Made by a program: the position numbers and the translations under genes
Virus record (IMG/VR): IMGVR_UViG_3300044844_000961
Span: 1-43,936 of that record
DNA length: 43,936 nucleotides
Source: a virus
Reading direction: 5' to 3' (one strand)
Notes under the pieces: generated by a model
The model's database searches: none
What the model was told of the DNA's origin: nothing
Seen by the model: only the letters and a program-made list of their open reading frames with translations
In this document: in pieces, positions 30,588 through 38,483 of the stretch
Numbering within the stretch: position 1 is the first letter of the stretch
Layout: every line of letters begins with the position of its first letter

Positions 30588-30766
30588 TGGAGGCTTTAAA
30601 AGATTACATCAGGGCAAAAAAGCTAGACGAGAAGCGCATTCTGAACCTCCTGCAAGATTACGGAATCATCAGTGATATGTGCGTAACGGTTGAAGAAGTC
30701 GGCGATGCCGGAAAAGCGGTCGCTTGGCTTGAGTTAAAATTGGACTCGTTGAGCCGCCTTGACTGA
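30587..30766 (+). CDS. Small early protein, unknown function
   Basis: From ATG 30,587 this is 59 residues (MEALKDYIRAKKLDEKRILN), helical and charged. It starts in the previous gene's stop and ends 33 bases inside the convergent integrase gene. No family is recognised. Confidence 0.65.
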   Translation: MEALKDYIRAKKLDEKRILNLLQDYGIISDMCVTVEEVGDAGKAVAWLELKLDSLSRLD

Positions 30767-31786
30767 GTGGCTTTCCCGCAGGTGTCCGTAGGTCTTGAGC
30801 GCAAGAACTCCTCCATCCTTGTGACCAAGCCAACTGGCAACTGTGGGAATGTCCACGCCGCTTTCAATGCAGGTCGTGGCGAACAAGTGACGCAAATCGT
30901 GGTGAGTGATTCTTTCCATTCCCACTGTGTCCGCCGCCCTCGTCATAGCCTTTTCCGCCTCGCCAACGCGCAAGACAAAATCAGATTTTTTTGGCAAGCG
31001 TTCTAAAAGGTTTTTCAACGCAGGAATAATTGGAATCCATCGTTCAACGCCGCCTTTAGTCTCGCGCAGAATCAACCTGTCTCGGCTCGCGTCAATGTCG
31101 CGCCACTTCACATTCTTCGCCTCGTTCAGCCTCGCGCCTGTAAACGCCAAGAACTCCACAAGGTCGGCACACGCGCCCGATTTCCACGACTTCTTTTTAG
31201 AGTTGGGGAATCGCATAACCTCGACAAAGCGTTTGAAGGTTTCTTTGTCCGGCAACACAAGGTTTTTGGCTTTTGGGCGAACCTTCTTTGTATCGGCAGA
31301 AGGATCGGCAAACAACAAGCCCGCCCGCCTCGCGTGGTCAAACGCCATTCGGAGGCTTCCCAGCATATTGTTGGCAAGCGGAGGGCTGAACCTTTGTGAA
31401 ATTCTTTTGAACCATTCCTCGCAGTCGCGAGGCTGGACTTCTCGCGGCTTCATTTCTTTCAACTCAGGCCAAGTGGCATGAAGTCGATTGATCGTGAACT
31501 CTCGGTAATCGCGGCTTCGCTCGCGCAAGCCCGTCTTGTGGCGGGCCGCGTCAATCACAAGGTCGATACAATCGCCCATTGTCTGCACATCCGCTGTTGG
31601 AGCGGCGTTGAGGCAATAGCGAATCTCCTTGAGCTTTTCGGGAAGCATCGCCTTGGCAACGCTGATGGATTTGGTCTTGAGGCTCTGGCGCACGATTTGG
31701 CCGCGCACCTTGACGCGCACATAGAAAGTGCCGCTTTCGGTATTCTGAATCAGGTGTTGTGTTGTTGTAGGTTTCCAAGTGGTCAT
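30734..31786 (-). CDS. int: Tyrosine integrase
   Basis: This 350-residue protein is a tyrosine recombinase. An N-terminal arm-binding part and a SAM-like core-binding domain (about 65-170, with RSRDYREFTINRLHATW) precede the catalytic domain. The catalytic residues are Arg 219 (FTGARLNEA), Lys 244 (ETKGG), His 296 and Arg 299 (HHDLRH), His 322 (WLGHKDGG) and Tyr 333 (KTYGHL). It faces the attP site directly upstream (31,840-31,883). It inserts the phage into the host Arg(ACG) tRNA gene. Confidence 0.95.
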   Translation of the reverse strand: MTTWKPTTTQHLIQNTESGTFYVRVKVRGQIVRQSLKTKSISVAKAMLPEKLKEIRYCLNAAPTADVQTMGDCIDLVIDAARHKTGLRERSRDYREFTINRLHATWPELKEMKPREVQPRDCEEWFKRISQRFSPPLANNMLGSLRMAFDHARRAGLLFADPSADTKKVRPKAKNLVLPDKETFKRFVEVMRFPNSKKKSWKSGACADLVEFLAFTGARLNEAKNVKWRDIDASRDRLILRETKGGVERWIPIIPALKNLLERLPKKSDFVLRVGEAEKAMTRAADTVGMERITHHDLRHLFATTCIESGVDIPTVASWLGHKDGGVLALKTYGHLRESHSVKAAQRVQF

Positions 31787-31791
31787 AAGCA

Positions 31792-32018
31792 GTGGTCAAA
31801 CCTGATTGTCACCTACACGGAAGTCTTTGGTTCAGAGAGTGCAGCCGATAGGAGTCGAACCTATAACCTTCTGATCCGTAGTCTCTTTGTGTAGAAGGAC
31901 TCATCAGGACTCATGCACCATACAAGGGACTTACAAAAAGGCAAGAGGAATCAAAAGGACAGAAAAAGACCCAAAAGGACACGGTTTGAGGGCTAGAGTG
32001 GTCAAAGCGGTGGTCAAA
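31792..32018. other. attP: attP region with tRNA-Arg-derived core and arm-like repeats
   Basis: On the minus strand 31,883-31,840 reads GACTACGGATCAGAAGG, then a T-arm (ATAGG-TTCGACT-CCTAT) and CGGCTGCA. This is the 3' half of an Arg(ACG) tRNA gene, from the anticodon loop CTACGGA to the acceptor end. The 5' half is missing, so it is an integration core, not a tRNA. Flanking direct repeats may be integrase arm sites: GTGGTCAAA at 31,792, 31,998 and 32,010; CAAAAGGAC at 31,952 and 31,972; AGGACTCAT at 31,896 and 31,906. The gap 31,787-32,096 has no gene. Confidence 0.88.
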
Positions 32019-32096
32019 ATAAATGGTCGCAAACACCCATCTGATCGAAAAAAAATTCCGGCAAGGAAATCAGGGCAAGCAACCATCTGACCTGTT

Positions 32097-32738
32097 TCAG
32101 TTGGCGTCTAGCATCCGACGAACTCGTTCATAGGTTTGAGCCATTGGAGCAAGAAGACCGCTCAAGGATTCAAGCCTGCGCTTGTCCCAATCCGCAATCG
32201 GATCGTTCGCCTCCACAAATTTTACCCACCCCATAAATCGCAACGCCACGGATTCAATGCTCACGGGCAATCCGGCATCACTCGAAAACTCTTTGTTGCG
32301 CTCCTCGTTTTTGATGACCCTTCCGGCGCGAATGGAGCGAGCGAGTTCATCAGGGGCAAGTTTTTTGCCCTCGGCAGTTCTCAACCATTCCTGTTGTTGC
32401 TCTGATTCTTTAACATTGCGAGCAACGGCGTGATGATGCGCGGCAGTGAGTGAGGGATTCCGATTGAACGGCGAGATTGTCGCGATCTTTTCGCACCGCA
32501 TCGCACGAACAAAATCAAACTCTAGTTGATTCAGAATTTCCTCTGCGGAGTCCCTTCCAAAGCGCGTGGAGTGCTGTTGAATCCAATCCCCGATGATGAA
32601 ATCCATCGAGGTATCCATTTGAGCAATGACTTCAAAAACATGACGGCTTTGCTCCTCGGTAATTTCAGGGTGCATTTTCAACCCCGATCCAGAAATTTCT
32701 ACGAGGTTGCCAATATCTGCGAGTGGTAGTGTCATCAT
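32097..32738 (-). CDS. Lysogeny-region protein, unknown function
   Basis: From ATG 32,738 (ATGA overlap with the upstream gene) this is 213 residues: MMTLPLADIGNLVEISGSGL. It is charged and helical, with RSIRAGRVIKNEERNKEF and LESLSGLLAPMAQTYERVRRML. An earlier in-frame ATG at 32,765 would overlap the previous gene by 31 bases. It lies between the endolysin region and attP, where a repressor or regulator often sits, but no HTH is convincing. Confidence 0.75.
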   Translation of the reverse strand: MMTLPLADIGNLVEISGSGLKMHPEITEEQSRHVFEVIAQMDTSMDFIIGDWIQQHSTRFGRDSAEEILNQLEFDFVRAMRCEKIATISPFNRNPSLTAAHHHAVARNVKESEQQQEWLRTAEGKKLAPDELARSIRAGRVIKNEERNKEFSSDAGLPVSIESVALRFMGWVKFVEANDPIADWDKRRLESLSGLLAPMAQTYERVRRMLDAN

Positions 32739-33223
32739 ACAGTAAGTGATCGTCTGTTTCTCCAATGATTGCTGACGCCGTTGACGCGATATTTTTCACG
32801 CGCCTCGTCGCTCTTGCAGTTCTGGCGCGGCAAATCAAGTAAGCGCACCCAAAAATCTTTTGCTTGATTTATCGCGGCGACTGTGAATCCCGTCATCCGA
32901 GCCGCCTCGCGTTCGCTTTTCCAGCCGTTCATCAAATTAAACCCGCCTGCAAAAATCAGGCCGAGTGTTTTGATTTTGATGTTGCCTTTTTCAAGCAACC
33001 CGCCAGCGATGAGTTGAAGTGTTTTGGAGTTACTTTTTTCTCCATTGTTTTCCAACTCGCCGCGATGCCACTCTGCGATTTCGTTAGCTTGTTTTTCTGT
33101 AAGACCGAATCTATCGCAAAGCTCGTCTTCCAGCGTGTCAATCTCGGATGCGAAATCAACTACGAATGAGGGAATATGATAATTCACGAATCGTGGTGTC
33201 GGACACCACGAACGCAATGTCAA
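32735..33223 (-). CDS. Putative DNA-binding lysogeny-region protein
   Basis: The longest form (TTG at 33,223, overlapping the endolysin stop as TTGA) has 162 residues; a GTG at 33,187 would give 150 and start after the operator palindrome. The protein is helical, with FGLTEKQANEIAEWHRGEL and SEREAARMTGFTVAAINQA, which could be a helix-turn-helix around residues 112-140. The perfect palindrome at 33,192-33,210 lies in or just before its coding start, suggesting self-regulation. It is a repressor candidate by position and shape only. Confidence 0.68.
   Translation of the reverse strand: MTLRSWCPTPRFVNYHIPSFVVDFASEIDTLEDELCDRFGLTEKQANEIAEWHRGELENNGEKSNSKTLQLIAGGLLEKGNIKIKTLGLIFAGGFNLMNGWKSEREAARMTGFTVAAINQAKDFWVRLLDLPRQNCKSDEAREKYRVNGVSNHWRNRRSLTV
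33192..33210. promoter_or_regulatory. 19-bp perfect palindrome containing GGTGTCGGACACC
   Basis: CGTGGTGTC-G-GACACCACG is a perfect 19-bp palindrome, the longest of the five operator-like sites. It lies at the start of the lysogeny-region gene and is followed by AACGCAATG, the unit of the repeats at 24,678. Confidence 0.65.
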
Positions 33224-33672
33224 GCTACAATGTCTTGCTTTGCGTTCACTCGCTCGCGCATTTGGGCTATCGTCAATCCTGTCTTGGCTTGGAAGTGTGG
33301 TTTATCAACCATTTTTTTCCATCGCCCTCCCCATTCAAAGCCCAAAGATTCACCGACAAGACCTAGTTCGTCGTATAACGGATGTGTGCCGAAATAGAGC
33401 GTGTCTTTGAAGACCCCTACATCAAATGCAATTCCAAAATTGTGATTTGAGTAACCGCCCCTTGCGTTCGTTACAATTTTTCCTTTGGCTGTTCGACCTT
33501 GCGCGTAAATAGCGTCTTGTTCCGCAAAGGATCGTGTGCCGGAAATAATACGAACATCATAACCTTTGGCTTTGGCTATGGGTATAGCCGCATTCATAAA
33601 CACACGCGCCATTTTCTGAACCTTCGGATGAAGTGTCGAAATGTTGCGTTCCGAACGAGTGTCTAAAGTCAT
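33220..33672 (-). CDS. Endolysin, L-alanyl-D-glutamate-type peptidase (M15 family)
   Basis: This 150-residue protein has the M15/VanY-like motif: SGTRSFAEQDAIYAQGR (44-60), SNHNFGIAFD (75-84, with His 77 and Asp 84 as Zn ligands) and KPHFQ (124-128, His 126). The length matches single-domain phage T5-type peptidases that cut peptidoglycan peptide bridges. There is no signal peptide, so it relies on the adjacent holin. The gene overlaps the holin stop by 4 bases (ATGA). Confidence 0.92.
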   Translation of the reverse strand: MTLDTRSERNISTLHPKVQKMARVFMNAAIPIAKAKGYDVRIISGTRSFAEQDAIYAQGRTAKGKIVTNARGGYSNHNFGIAFDVGVFKDTLYFGTHPLYDELGLVGESLGFEWGGRWKKMVDKPHFQAKTGLTIAQMRERVNAKQDIVA

Positions 33673-34076
33673 CGGGCGTTTACCCCTTTCATTTTTTCCA
33701 ATGTGCGAAGTGTTCCGAGGCCAAGCATTCCAAGAAGGGTGGTCATTAGCATTTCGGTGGGGAGTTCTACGACAGGGGCGGGCTGTTTAGTGACTAGCAC
33801 ATAAGTCCACGAAAACAGGGGCTGCCCGAAGCAAATCCAGCCGAAAGAGAATGCACACACCCAGCCAACTGCGGGTCGCCAGCCGCTTACAAACAAAGAA
33901 GTGTGTTGCGCCTCGGCGGTGTTGGTGGTGGATTGCTGAGTTGCCTCTTGTGCGGCGATTTCCAGCACACGAAGTTGCCAAGCCTCTTTAGCCCTGTTTT
34001 TGGCGTCGGTGTCGGGGATAAATTTGTCGATCAAATCAATCCCCGATTTCATCATTGCTGGTAAGTCCCAAGTCAT
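33669..34076 (-). CDS. Holin of the three-segment GTA/HP1-like type
   Basis: This 135-residue protein has SGWRPAVGWVCAFSFGWICFGQPLFSW and PTEMLMTTLLGMLGLGTLRTLEKMKGV. The SGWRP-x-GW and the closing LLG-x-LG-x-x-x-R-x-x-EK motifs are typical of the 3TM holin family found in gene transfer agents and phages. The first half is helical and charged, probably cytoplasmic. It would form holes releasing the endolysin. It is coupled to both neighbours by ATGA overlaps. Confidence 0.86.
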   Translation of the reverse strand: MTWDLPAMMKSGIDLIDKFIPDTDAKNRAKEAWQLRVLEIAAQEATQQSTTNTAEAQHTSLFVSGWRPAVGWVCAFSFGWICFGQPLFSWTYVLVTKQPAPVVELPTEMLMTTLLGMLGLGTLRTLEKMKGVNAR

Positions 34077-34315
34077 TTTCGTTCGAGTGTGCGGATGCGG
34101 TTTTCGTGGTCGTTGAGGGTGTTATCGTGCCTAGCGTCCGTTACAGCGTTCTGCTCCATACGGATAAGAACTGCTTCAATCTTTTCAATGCGAGAGTTCG
34201 CCGCCGTAAACTCCTCCTTGGTCACAAACTTTGTGCCGAGAAGGGCGACGGCGAGAAGGGCGACGGTGGTGGCGATTTTGAGGCCGAAGTCAAAATGTTT
34301 GCCGAGGTCGCTCAT
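34073..34315 (-). CDS. Membrane-anchored coiled-coil lysis protein (i-spanin or antiholin-like)
   Basis: This 80-residue protein has one transmembrane helix (about 12-30, LKIATTVALLAVALLGTKF) followed by a coiled coil (AANSRIEKIEAVLIRMEQNA, then HDNTLNDHENRIRTLERK). An N-terminal anchor with a periplasmic coiled coil resembles Rz-type i-spanins; no o-spanin partner was found. It may instead act as a holin modulator. It is coupled to the holin gene. Confidence 0.7.
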   Translation of the reverse strand: MSDLGKHFDFGLKIATTVALLAVALLGTKFVTKEEFTAANSRIEKIEAVLIRMEQNAVTDARHDNTLNDHENRIRTLERK

Positions 34316-34518
34316 TGCTGTTCTTCTTTCAAGCCCAAAAGGGCGACTTCAGCGCGGCACTCTTCCTCCGTGTCGCAGATGACCATGGTGTGCGGGGAGG
34401 AGGTGCGCCCGCTGCATTGCTGTGGCGGTATTACGAGGGTAAGCGCGGATTCGTCGTAGATGAACCACCACTCGTCTGCGGTGGTTTCGACTTCGTTAGG
34501 TTGATTGATGCTTCGCAT
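34312..34518 (-). CDS. Small acidic lysis-cassette protein
   Basis: This 68-residue protein starts at ATG 34,518, 2 bases after the LRR gene stop, with MRSINQPNEVETTADEWWFI. It ends EEECRAEVALLGLKEEQQ and overlaps the next gene by 4 bases. A longer frame to 34,863 would run through the LRR gene and encode a highly Arg/His-rich sequence, so it is a shadow. No family is recognised. Confidence 0.7.
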   Translation of the reverse strand: MRSINQPNEVETTADEWWFIYDESALTLVIPPQQCSGRTSSPHTMVICDTEEECRAEVALLGLKEEQQ

Positions 34519-34520
34519 AA

Positions 34521-35732
34521 TTAGTTGGTGGTTACTGTCCAGCCTCGGGCTTGCAAGGTTTGTTTGTCGGTGATTCCTTGTCCGGTAGGGGCCGCATTTC
34601 CTGTGCCGCCGAGTTGGATGGTGCAAGTGTTGGTGGGGGTCTTGACGCGTCCTGCGGCGACAAATGCGGCGAGGATGGCGTTTACGGCAGCAGCAGTGAG
34701 TTGATTGGTGTTCGCCCAAAAATCGCCGAGCGTTGCTGATACCGTGCCGCCTGCGAAGCCTGTGAGCTTCGTAGTTCCTCTCTGAGCATCGGCGCGGAAT
34801 ATGGCGAGGGCGGTGTGGGAGGAAAGATTTGGAATGTCTCCGGTGTGCAAACACCCAGAACACCAGAAATTCGTCAGCGTCGGGCGCACACTTAAATCCT
34901 GTATAGGGCCAGCAACATCGTTGTTGGAATACGCAAGGCTAGTGCAAGCAGGGTGATCCGTGAGAAGTGGAGGAGTCCCTGTGAAGCGCGTCGTTTTGTT
35001 TTGGCCTACATTCATGGAAACAATCTTCGAGTTTGCTCCAGTGGGGAGAATAGGGAATGCGCCGGACAGCAGGTTGGCGTGGATATGTAAACTCGTAAGG
35101 TTATTCAGCGCAGATAGATTTAGGTTGCTGCCCGTTAATGAGGAGTTGTTGATAAGGACTGCGGCTAGAGTTGTAATAGCCGAGAGGTCTGGGAATGCTC
35201 CTGTCCAATTTATGTATTGGTTGCCCACCCTACCCGCAAAATTCAGTGTGCGAAGGTTGGGTTTATTGGTAAGAGTCTCAAAGCCAACTTGGTTAAATTC
35301 ATTATCGCGTAAATCTATATCAACAAGATTCGTAAGCGATCCGTAGCCTTGGAAATTGGTGATGCCGTTGCCTGCGCAGATAATGCTAGTGAGGTTTGGG
35401 AAACTAGAGACATCAATCGTCCCGCCGAGCTTGGGCGAGCTTGTGCCGCAAGTAATTCTGGTTACGCTGGATGGCGGGGAAAGGTCGAGTGTAGTAGAAG
35501 ACGCGGTCAGGTCGGTCGAGATATTGCTGGTGAGAGCCGTGGACGCGGAGCCTAGCAAAGCGTTCACAGCCCCAGTGAAAACGGCACGGAAGCCAGTGAT
35601 CGTGCTAGACAAGCCAGAGGCAAAAGTCCACAGCTCTTCCTTGGCCGCCGACCATACAAGCGTCATTCCCCGATACACTGCCATGACATCGGTAGTGCCT
35701 TTTTTGATCTTCTTGGCCTGATTAAGAATCAT
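34521..35732 (-). CDS. Leucine-rich-repeat tail or receptor-binding protein
   Basis: This 403-residue protein has an N-terminal attachment segment (1-70) with KKGTTDVMAVYRGMTLVWSA, then LRR-type repeats of about 22-25 residues through the centre: FPNLTSIICAGNGITNFQGYG, SLTNLVDIDLRDNEFNQV, KPNLRTLNFAG, ALNNLTSLHIHANLLSGAFP and others. A C-terminal block LQARGWTVTTN ends the protein. LRR proteins bind other proteins, so host surface recognition is likely. It follows two fibre genes and precedes the lysis cassette, as receptor-binding proteins often do. Confidence 0.85.
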   Translation of the reverse strand: MILNQAKKIKKGTTDVMAVYRGMTLVWSAAKEELWTFASGLSSTITGFRAVFTGAVNALLGSASTALTSNISTDLTASSTTLDLSPPSSVTRITCGTSSPKLGGTIDVSSFPNLTSIICAGNGITNFQGYGSLTNLVDIDLRDNEFNQVGFETLTNKPNLRTLNFAGRVGNQYINWTGAFPDLSAITTLAAVLINNSSLTGSNLNLSALNNLTSLHIHANLLSGAFPILPTGANSKIVSMNVGQNKTTRFTGTPPLLTDHPACTSLAYSNNDVAGPIQDLSVRPTLTNFWCSGCLHTGDIPNLSSHTALAIFRADAQRGTTKLTGFAGGTVSATLGDFWANTNQLTAAAVNAILAAFVAAGRVKTPTNTCTIQLGGTGNAAPTGQGITDKQTLQARGWTVTTN

Positions 35733-36670
35733 ATCAAGACATAGATTGTGTTGGTATCCTTAGTAGGCAGGGCTGTGTAGGCGGCTTCAGTCATGACGGA
35801 GATGGTGGATGCGCCGCCGCCGTTGGCTACTGCGCCAATATCAGAAGGCGACAAAGCATCCGTTCCGCCTGTGGCATGGGAGGATTTGTGTGAGGTGGGT
35901 TGGCCGCCACCACCCAAAACCGATGTTCCATTACTGTCTAAAATATCACCACTAGCGGGCAGTGTTAAATCGCCGTCTTTGTTGAATACCCAAGTCTTGT
36001 CAGCAACCTTGAGATCAAATTCAAGGTATTGACTGATTGTGTAAACATTACCGCCGCCCGAAGGAAATTCTGATCCGTCTGGCAATGGAGTATTCCCACT
36101 GCCGATCCTTAAAATTAACGCAACTCCGCTATTGTCCTGCGCTTGCGTTATCTGCTTCCAGCCCATTAAACCCGGCCCTTTAATATACCACGCTCCGCCT
36201 ATTGAGGTAATTAAACCTAGTATTGCATTGTCAGAGTATAAAAAAGACCCTGCTTGCGGAATATAATTAGTAACAGTGTTAGTGGCGGTGAAAGAATAAC
36301 CTTTTAAAGTGTTATTAGGTAAAATTGTGCTACCATCTATACCGAGCGTCCATTGGTTAGTTGCGCTTGGCGGCGTGAAAGTGAGTGATCCCTCGGCTAC
36401 GGGAGAATCCGAAATCGTGCCGCCGTTGGGTAGCGTTAAGTCGCCATTGTTTTGAAGCTCAATGTGCTGAGACTGATCGAGCGAATACAATTCGTCGTGG
36501 CTGTGAATGGCAGGCGCACCGATAGGGACTACGCCATTCGTCGTTGGGTGTTTGCCCTGCCAGACCTGATCGGCCCAATTTACGCAAACCTCCCCTCCGC
36601 TAAGTTGCTCTGGGAGAGGAACCTTGCCAGCAATAGTGCTTTTTTTGGGAATGATGATTGGAGATGCCAT
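35729..36670 (-). CDS. Tail fibre protein
   Basis: This 313-residue protein has an N-terminal VCVNWADQVWQGKHPTTNGV and IHSHDELYSL segment and two NGDLTLPNGG/DGDLTLPASG repeats. A Gly-rich stretch with SHKSSHATGGTDALSPSDIGA is followed by a closing TKDTNTIYVLI. These are typical of phage tail fibre and fibre-tip proteins. It overlaps the LRR gene by 4 bases. Confidence 0.83.
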   Translation of the reverse strand: MASPIIIPKKSTIAGKVPLPEQLSGGEVCVNWADQVWQGKHPTTNGVVPIGAPAIHSHDELYSLDQSQHIELQNNGDLTLPNGGTISDSPVAEGSLTFTPPSATNQWTLGIDGSTILPNNTLKGYSFTATNTVTNYIPQAGSFLYSDNAILGLITSIGGAWYIKGPGLMGWKQITQAQDNSGVALILRIGSGNTPLPDGSEFPSGGGNVYTISQYLEFDLKVADKTWVFNKDGDLTLPASGDILDSNGTSVLGGGGQPTSHKSSHATGGTDALSPSDIGAVANGGGASTISVMTEAAYTALPTKDTNTIYVLI

Positions 36671-36684
36671 TATAGAATGGGTTG

Positions 36685-36711
36685 CCCTCGCGGGATTGGA
36701 ACCCGCGAGGG
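36685..36711 (-). other. Perfect 10-bp hairpin between fibre genes
   Basis: CCCTCGCGGG and CCCGCGAGGG pair around a 7-base loop (ATTGGAA on plus, TTCCAAT on minus). On the minus strand the loop and inner stem (GCGGG-TTCCAAT-CCCGC) look like a tRNA T-arm. No T run follows, so it is a poor intrinsic terminator; RNA processing or stability is possible. The rest of a tRNA is absent. Confidence 0.7.
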
Positions 36712-36730
36712 TCTTTGGGGTTAGGGATTT

Positions 36731-37849
36731 TTAGTAAACTCCACCGTCGATGATGAAGTTTTCGATTTTGCTCATTTGGGACGATCCACCATAGGTGTGA
36801 TTGACACCGACCAAATGTCCTGCTGCTTGGAGGGCGATATAGCCATCTGTTGAATCACCAAGACCCCAATCAGAATCAACGAGATCGAGCGTGGAGTGAA
36901 CTCTAACACCAACACTATTACCACTTTCGTTAAATTCGACCACTGAACCAGTAGCTCTAATCATGTATGCTCCGCCGCCAGCATCCACGGTGAAATCGCC
37001 ATTGATCGTGGTCGTTCCCGCAGTCGTAAGAGCAAGGTCAATGTTCTGCGTCTTGGTTTCGAGGTCGCCGACCCGTCCTGAGAAAACAGGATCAATGGAA
37101 ACCGTGTAGCCAGCATTCTCGTCGCCAGTTACGGAGATTTCGTCTGTAGTTCCGCTAACAACAACATCCACATTGTCGAGCTTTTGCCAGCCCGTGCTAG
37201 TTTTAACGATGGCGTCCCCGACCTTAAGCGCGAACGAGTCACTGCCAGCGGTGTAAGTGCCTGCGACATCCACTCGGTAGTAGCTACCCGTGGTCTGGTC
37301 AGTGGCGAGCGTTAGGTCATTGACATTCGACGGGCCAGTGGCAATAATGTTGGTCGAAAGATCGCCAACATAATGGAACACCGATCCAAGAGCGGAAATG
37401 GCCGTATCGAGGTCGGTTAAACGAACCGAATCATTGGCGTTTACTGGCGCACCCAGATTAGTAATCCGACCAGTCTGCATGTCGATATTCCCAGAGCTAG
37501 ACATAGTAATGTCATTCGCGGTGACAATAAGAGATGTAAATTTACCAGTCGAAGGGGTAGTCGCGCCGATGGTCGTGCCATCAATCGTGCCGCCAGTAAT
37601 CGCAACGGCATCGGCATCCTGCGTGGACATCGTTCCGAGCGAGCCAGTTGCATTGGTAACTGCGGTTGTAACATCGGTGTGAGTGGCAAAAGTGCCGTTG
37701 CCGCCAACGATTTCGTTGGTGACGACTCCTGCGACTTCAACGCCGAGGTAGAGATTTTTTGCGACTTGATCCATCGCGAGTTGACCCGCTTGGAGAGTTG
37801 CGCTAGGTGCTGTTGCACCGCGTAAGATTTTAATAATTGGATTTGCCAT
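36731..37849 (-). CDS. Tail fibre protein, Thr/Val/Gly-rich
   Basis: This 372-residue protein has IIKILRGATAPSATLQAGQLAMDQVAKNLYLGV at the N terminus, then long Thr/Gly/Asp-rich beta segments (ATTPSTGKFTSLIVTANDIT, MSSSGNIDMQTGRITNLGAPVN), typical of trimeric beta-helical fibres. It ends NFIIDGGVY. The leader is a run of CCAAAA units instead of a Shine-Dalgarno sequence. Virion location at the tail tip is inferred. Confidence 0.82.
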   Translation of the reverse strand: MANPIIKILRGATAPSATLQAGQLAMDQVAKNLYLGVEVAGVVTNEIVGGNGTFATHTDVTTAVTNATGSLGTMSTQDADAVAITGGTIDGTTIGATTPSTGKFTSLIVTANDITMSSSGNIDMQTGRITNLGAPVNANDSVRLTDLDTAISALGSVFHYVGDLSTNIIATGPSNVNDLTLATDQTTGSYYRVDVAGTYTAGSDSFALKVGDAIVKTSTGWQKLDNVDVVVSGTTDEISVTGDENAGYTVSIDPVFSGRVGDLETKTQNIDLALTTAGTTTINGDFTVDAGGGAYMIRATGSVVEFNESGNSVGVRVHSTLDLVDSDWGLGDSTDGYIALQAAGHLVGVNHTYGGSSQMSKIENFIIDGGVY

Positions 37850-37886
37850 AATGGTTTATAAGGTTTTGGTTTTGGTTTTGGTTTGA

Positions 37887-38483
37887 TTAAAATGTTCCCG
37901 CATCTATTTCTAGTTCGGAAGTCAAGGCGTCATCCTTGGTAACATGACTCAAAAACTGACGGACGCGCAGAGGACTCATGTATTTGATGTTGTCAACACC
38001 CGCCTCTGCTTCTGCTTGGGTTGCTAAAGTGTCTGGTGTAATTACAGGAAGCCCTTCGCCGCCGCCGATCACATCATTGTTGATTGTAGTCACCAAGGTT
38101 GATGAGGAATTTACAATAACCCCATTGCTCCATTGTATTTCTAGCATTGTCTGCAATGGAGTTGAAGATGCTCCAAGAAGGGCAAATTCGTTATTGATTT
38201 CGACCGTGTTGAGGTTCAGCAAAAACGAATAGGTCGTTGTTGAACCCGCATTCTCTGTCCAGTTTGGAGAAGATGCTAAGTGATTGCTAGAGTAGTTGTT
38301 AATTTTCTTGACGCTTAAAAATCCAGAAAATCCGCTCTCAAGCGAAGTAGCCCGTTTGTTTTTAAAAAAAACAACCTCAATGTTGTATGAATCCCTGCGC
38401 TTTAAAGATAACCGCTTTAGCGGGAAGTCTGCTATTGGAGACGAATAAAAATCTCGCGTGTCAATGTTCAGGTAAAGTTTCAT
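37887..38483 (-). CDS. Baseplate/fibre protein
   Basis: From ATG 38,483 this is 198 residues: a basic N-terminal part (KLYLNIDTRDFYSSPIADFP, KRLSLKRRDSYNIEV) and a C-terminal half with ATQAEAEAGVDNIKYMSPLRVRQFLSHV. The QAEAEAG-x-D-x-x-KYMSPLRV block is common at the C terminus or linker of phage tail fibre proteins. It overlaps the small gene upstream by 23 bases. A TTG at 38,489 would add two residues. Confidence 0.8.
   Translation of the reverse strand: MKLYLNIDTRDFYSSPIADFPLKRLSLKRRDSYNIEVVFFKNKRATSLESGFSGFLSVKKINNYSSNHLASSPNWTENAGSTTTYSFLLNLNTVEINNEFALLGASSTPLQTMLEIQWSNGVIVNSSSTLVTTINNDVIGGGEGLPVITPDTLATQAEAEAGVDNIKYMSPLRVRQFLSHVTKDDALTSELEIDAGTF

Noticed and set aside
31840-31883. A phage tRNA gene
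   Set aside because: Only the 3' half of a tRNA is present; upstream bases cannot form the anticodon 5' strand, D-arm or acceptor 5' strand. It is an attachment core.
34519-34863. N-terminal extension of the small lysis-cassette gene
   Set aside because: The added part is Arg/His-rich and overlaps the LRR gene in another frame; the ATG at 34,518 lies just after that gene's stop.
36685-36711. tRNA or intrinsic terminator
   Set aside because: The hairpin resembles a T-arm but no other tRNA part flanks it, and no T run follows on the minus strand.
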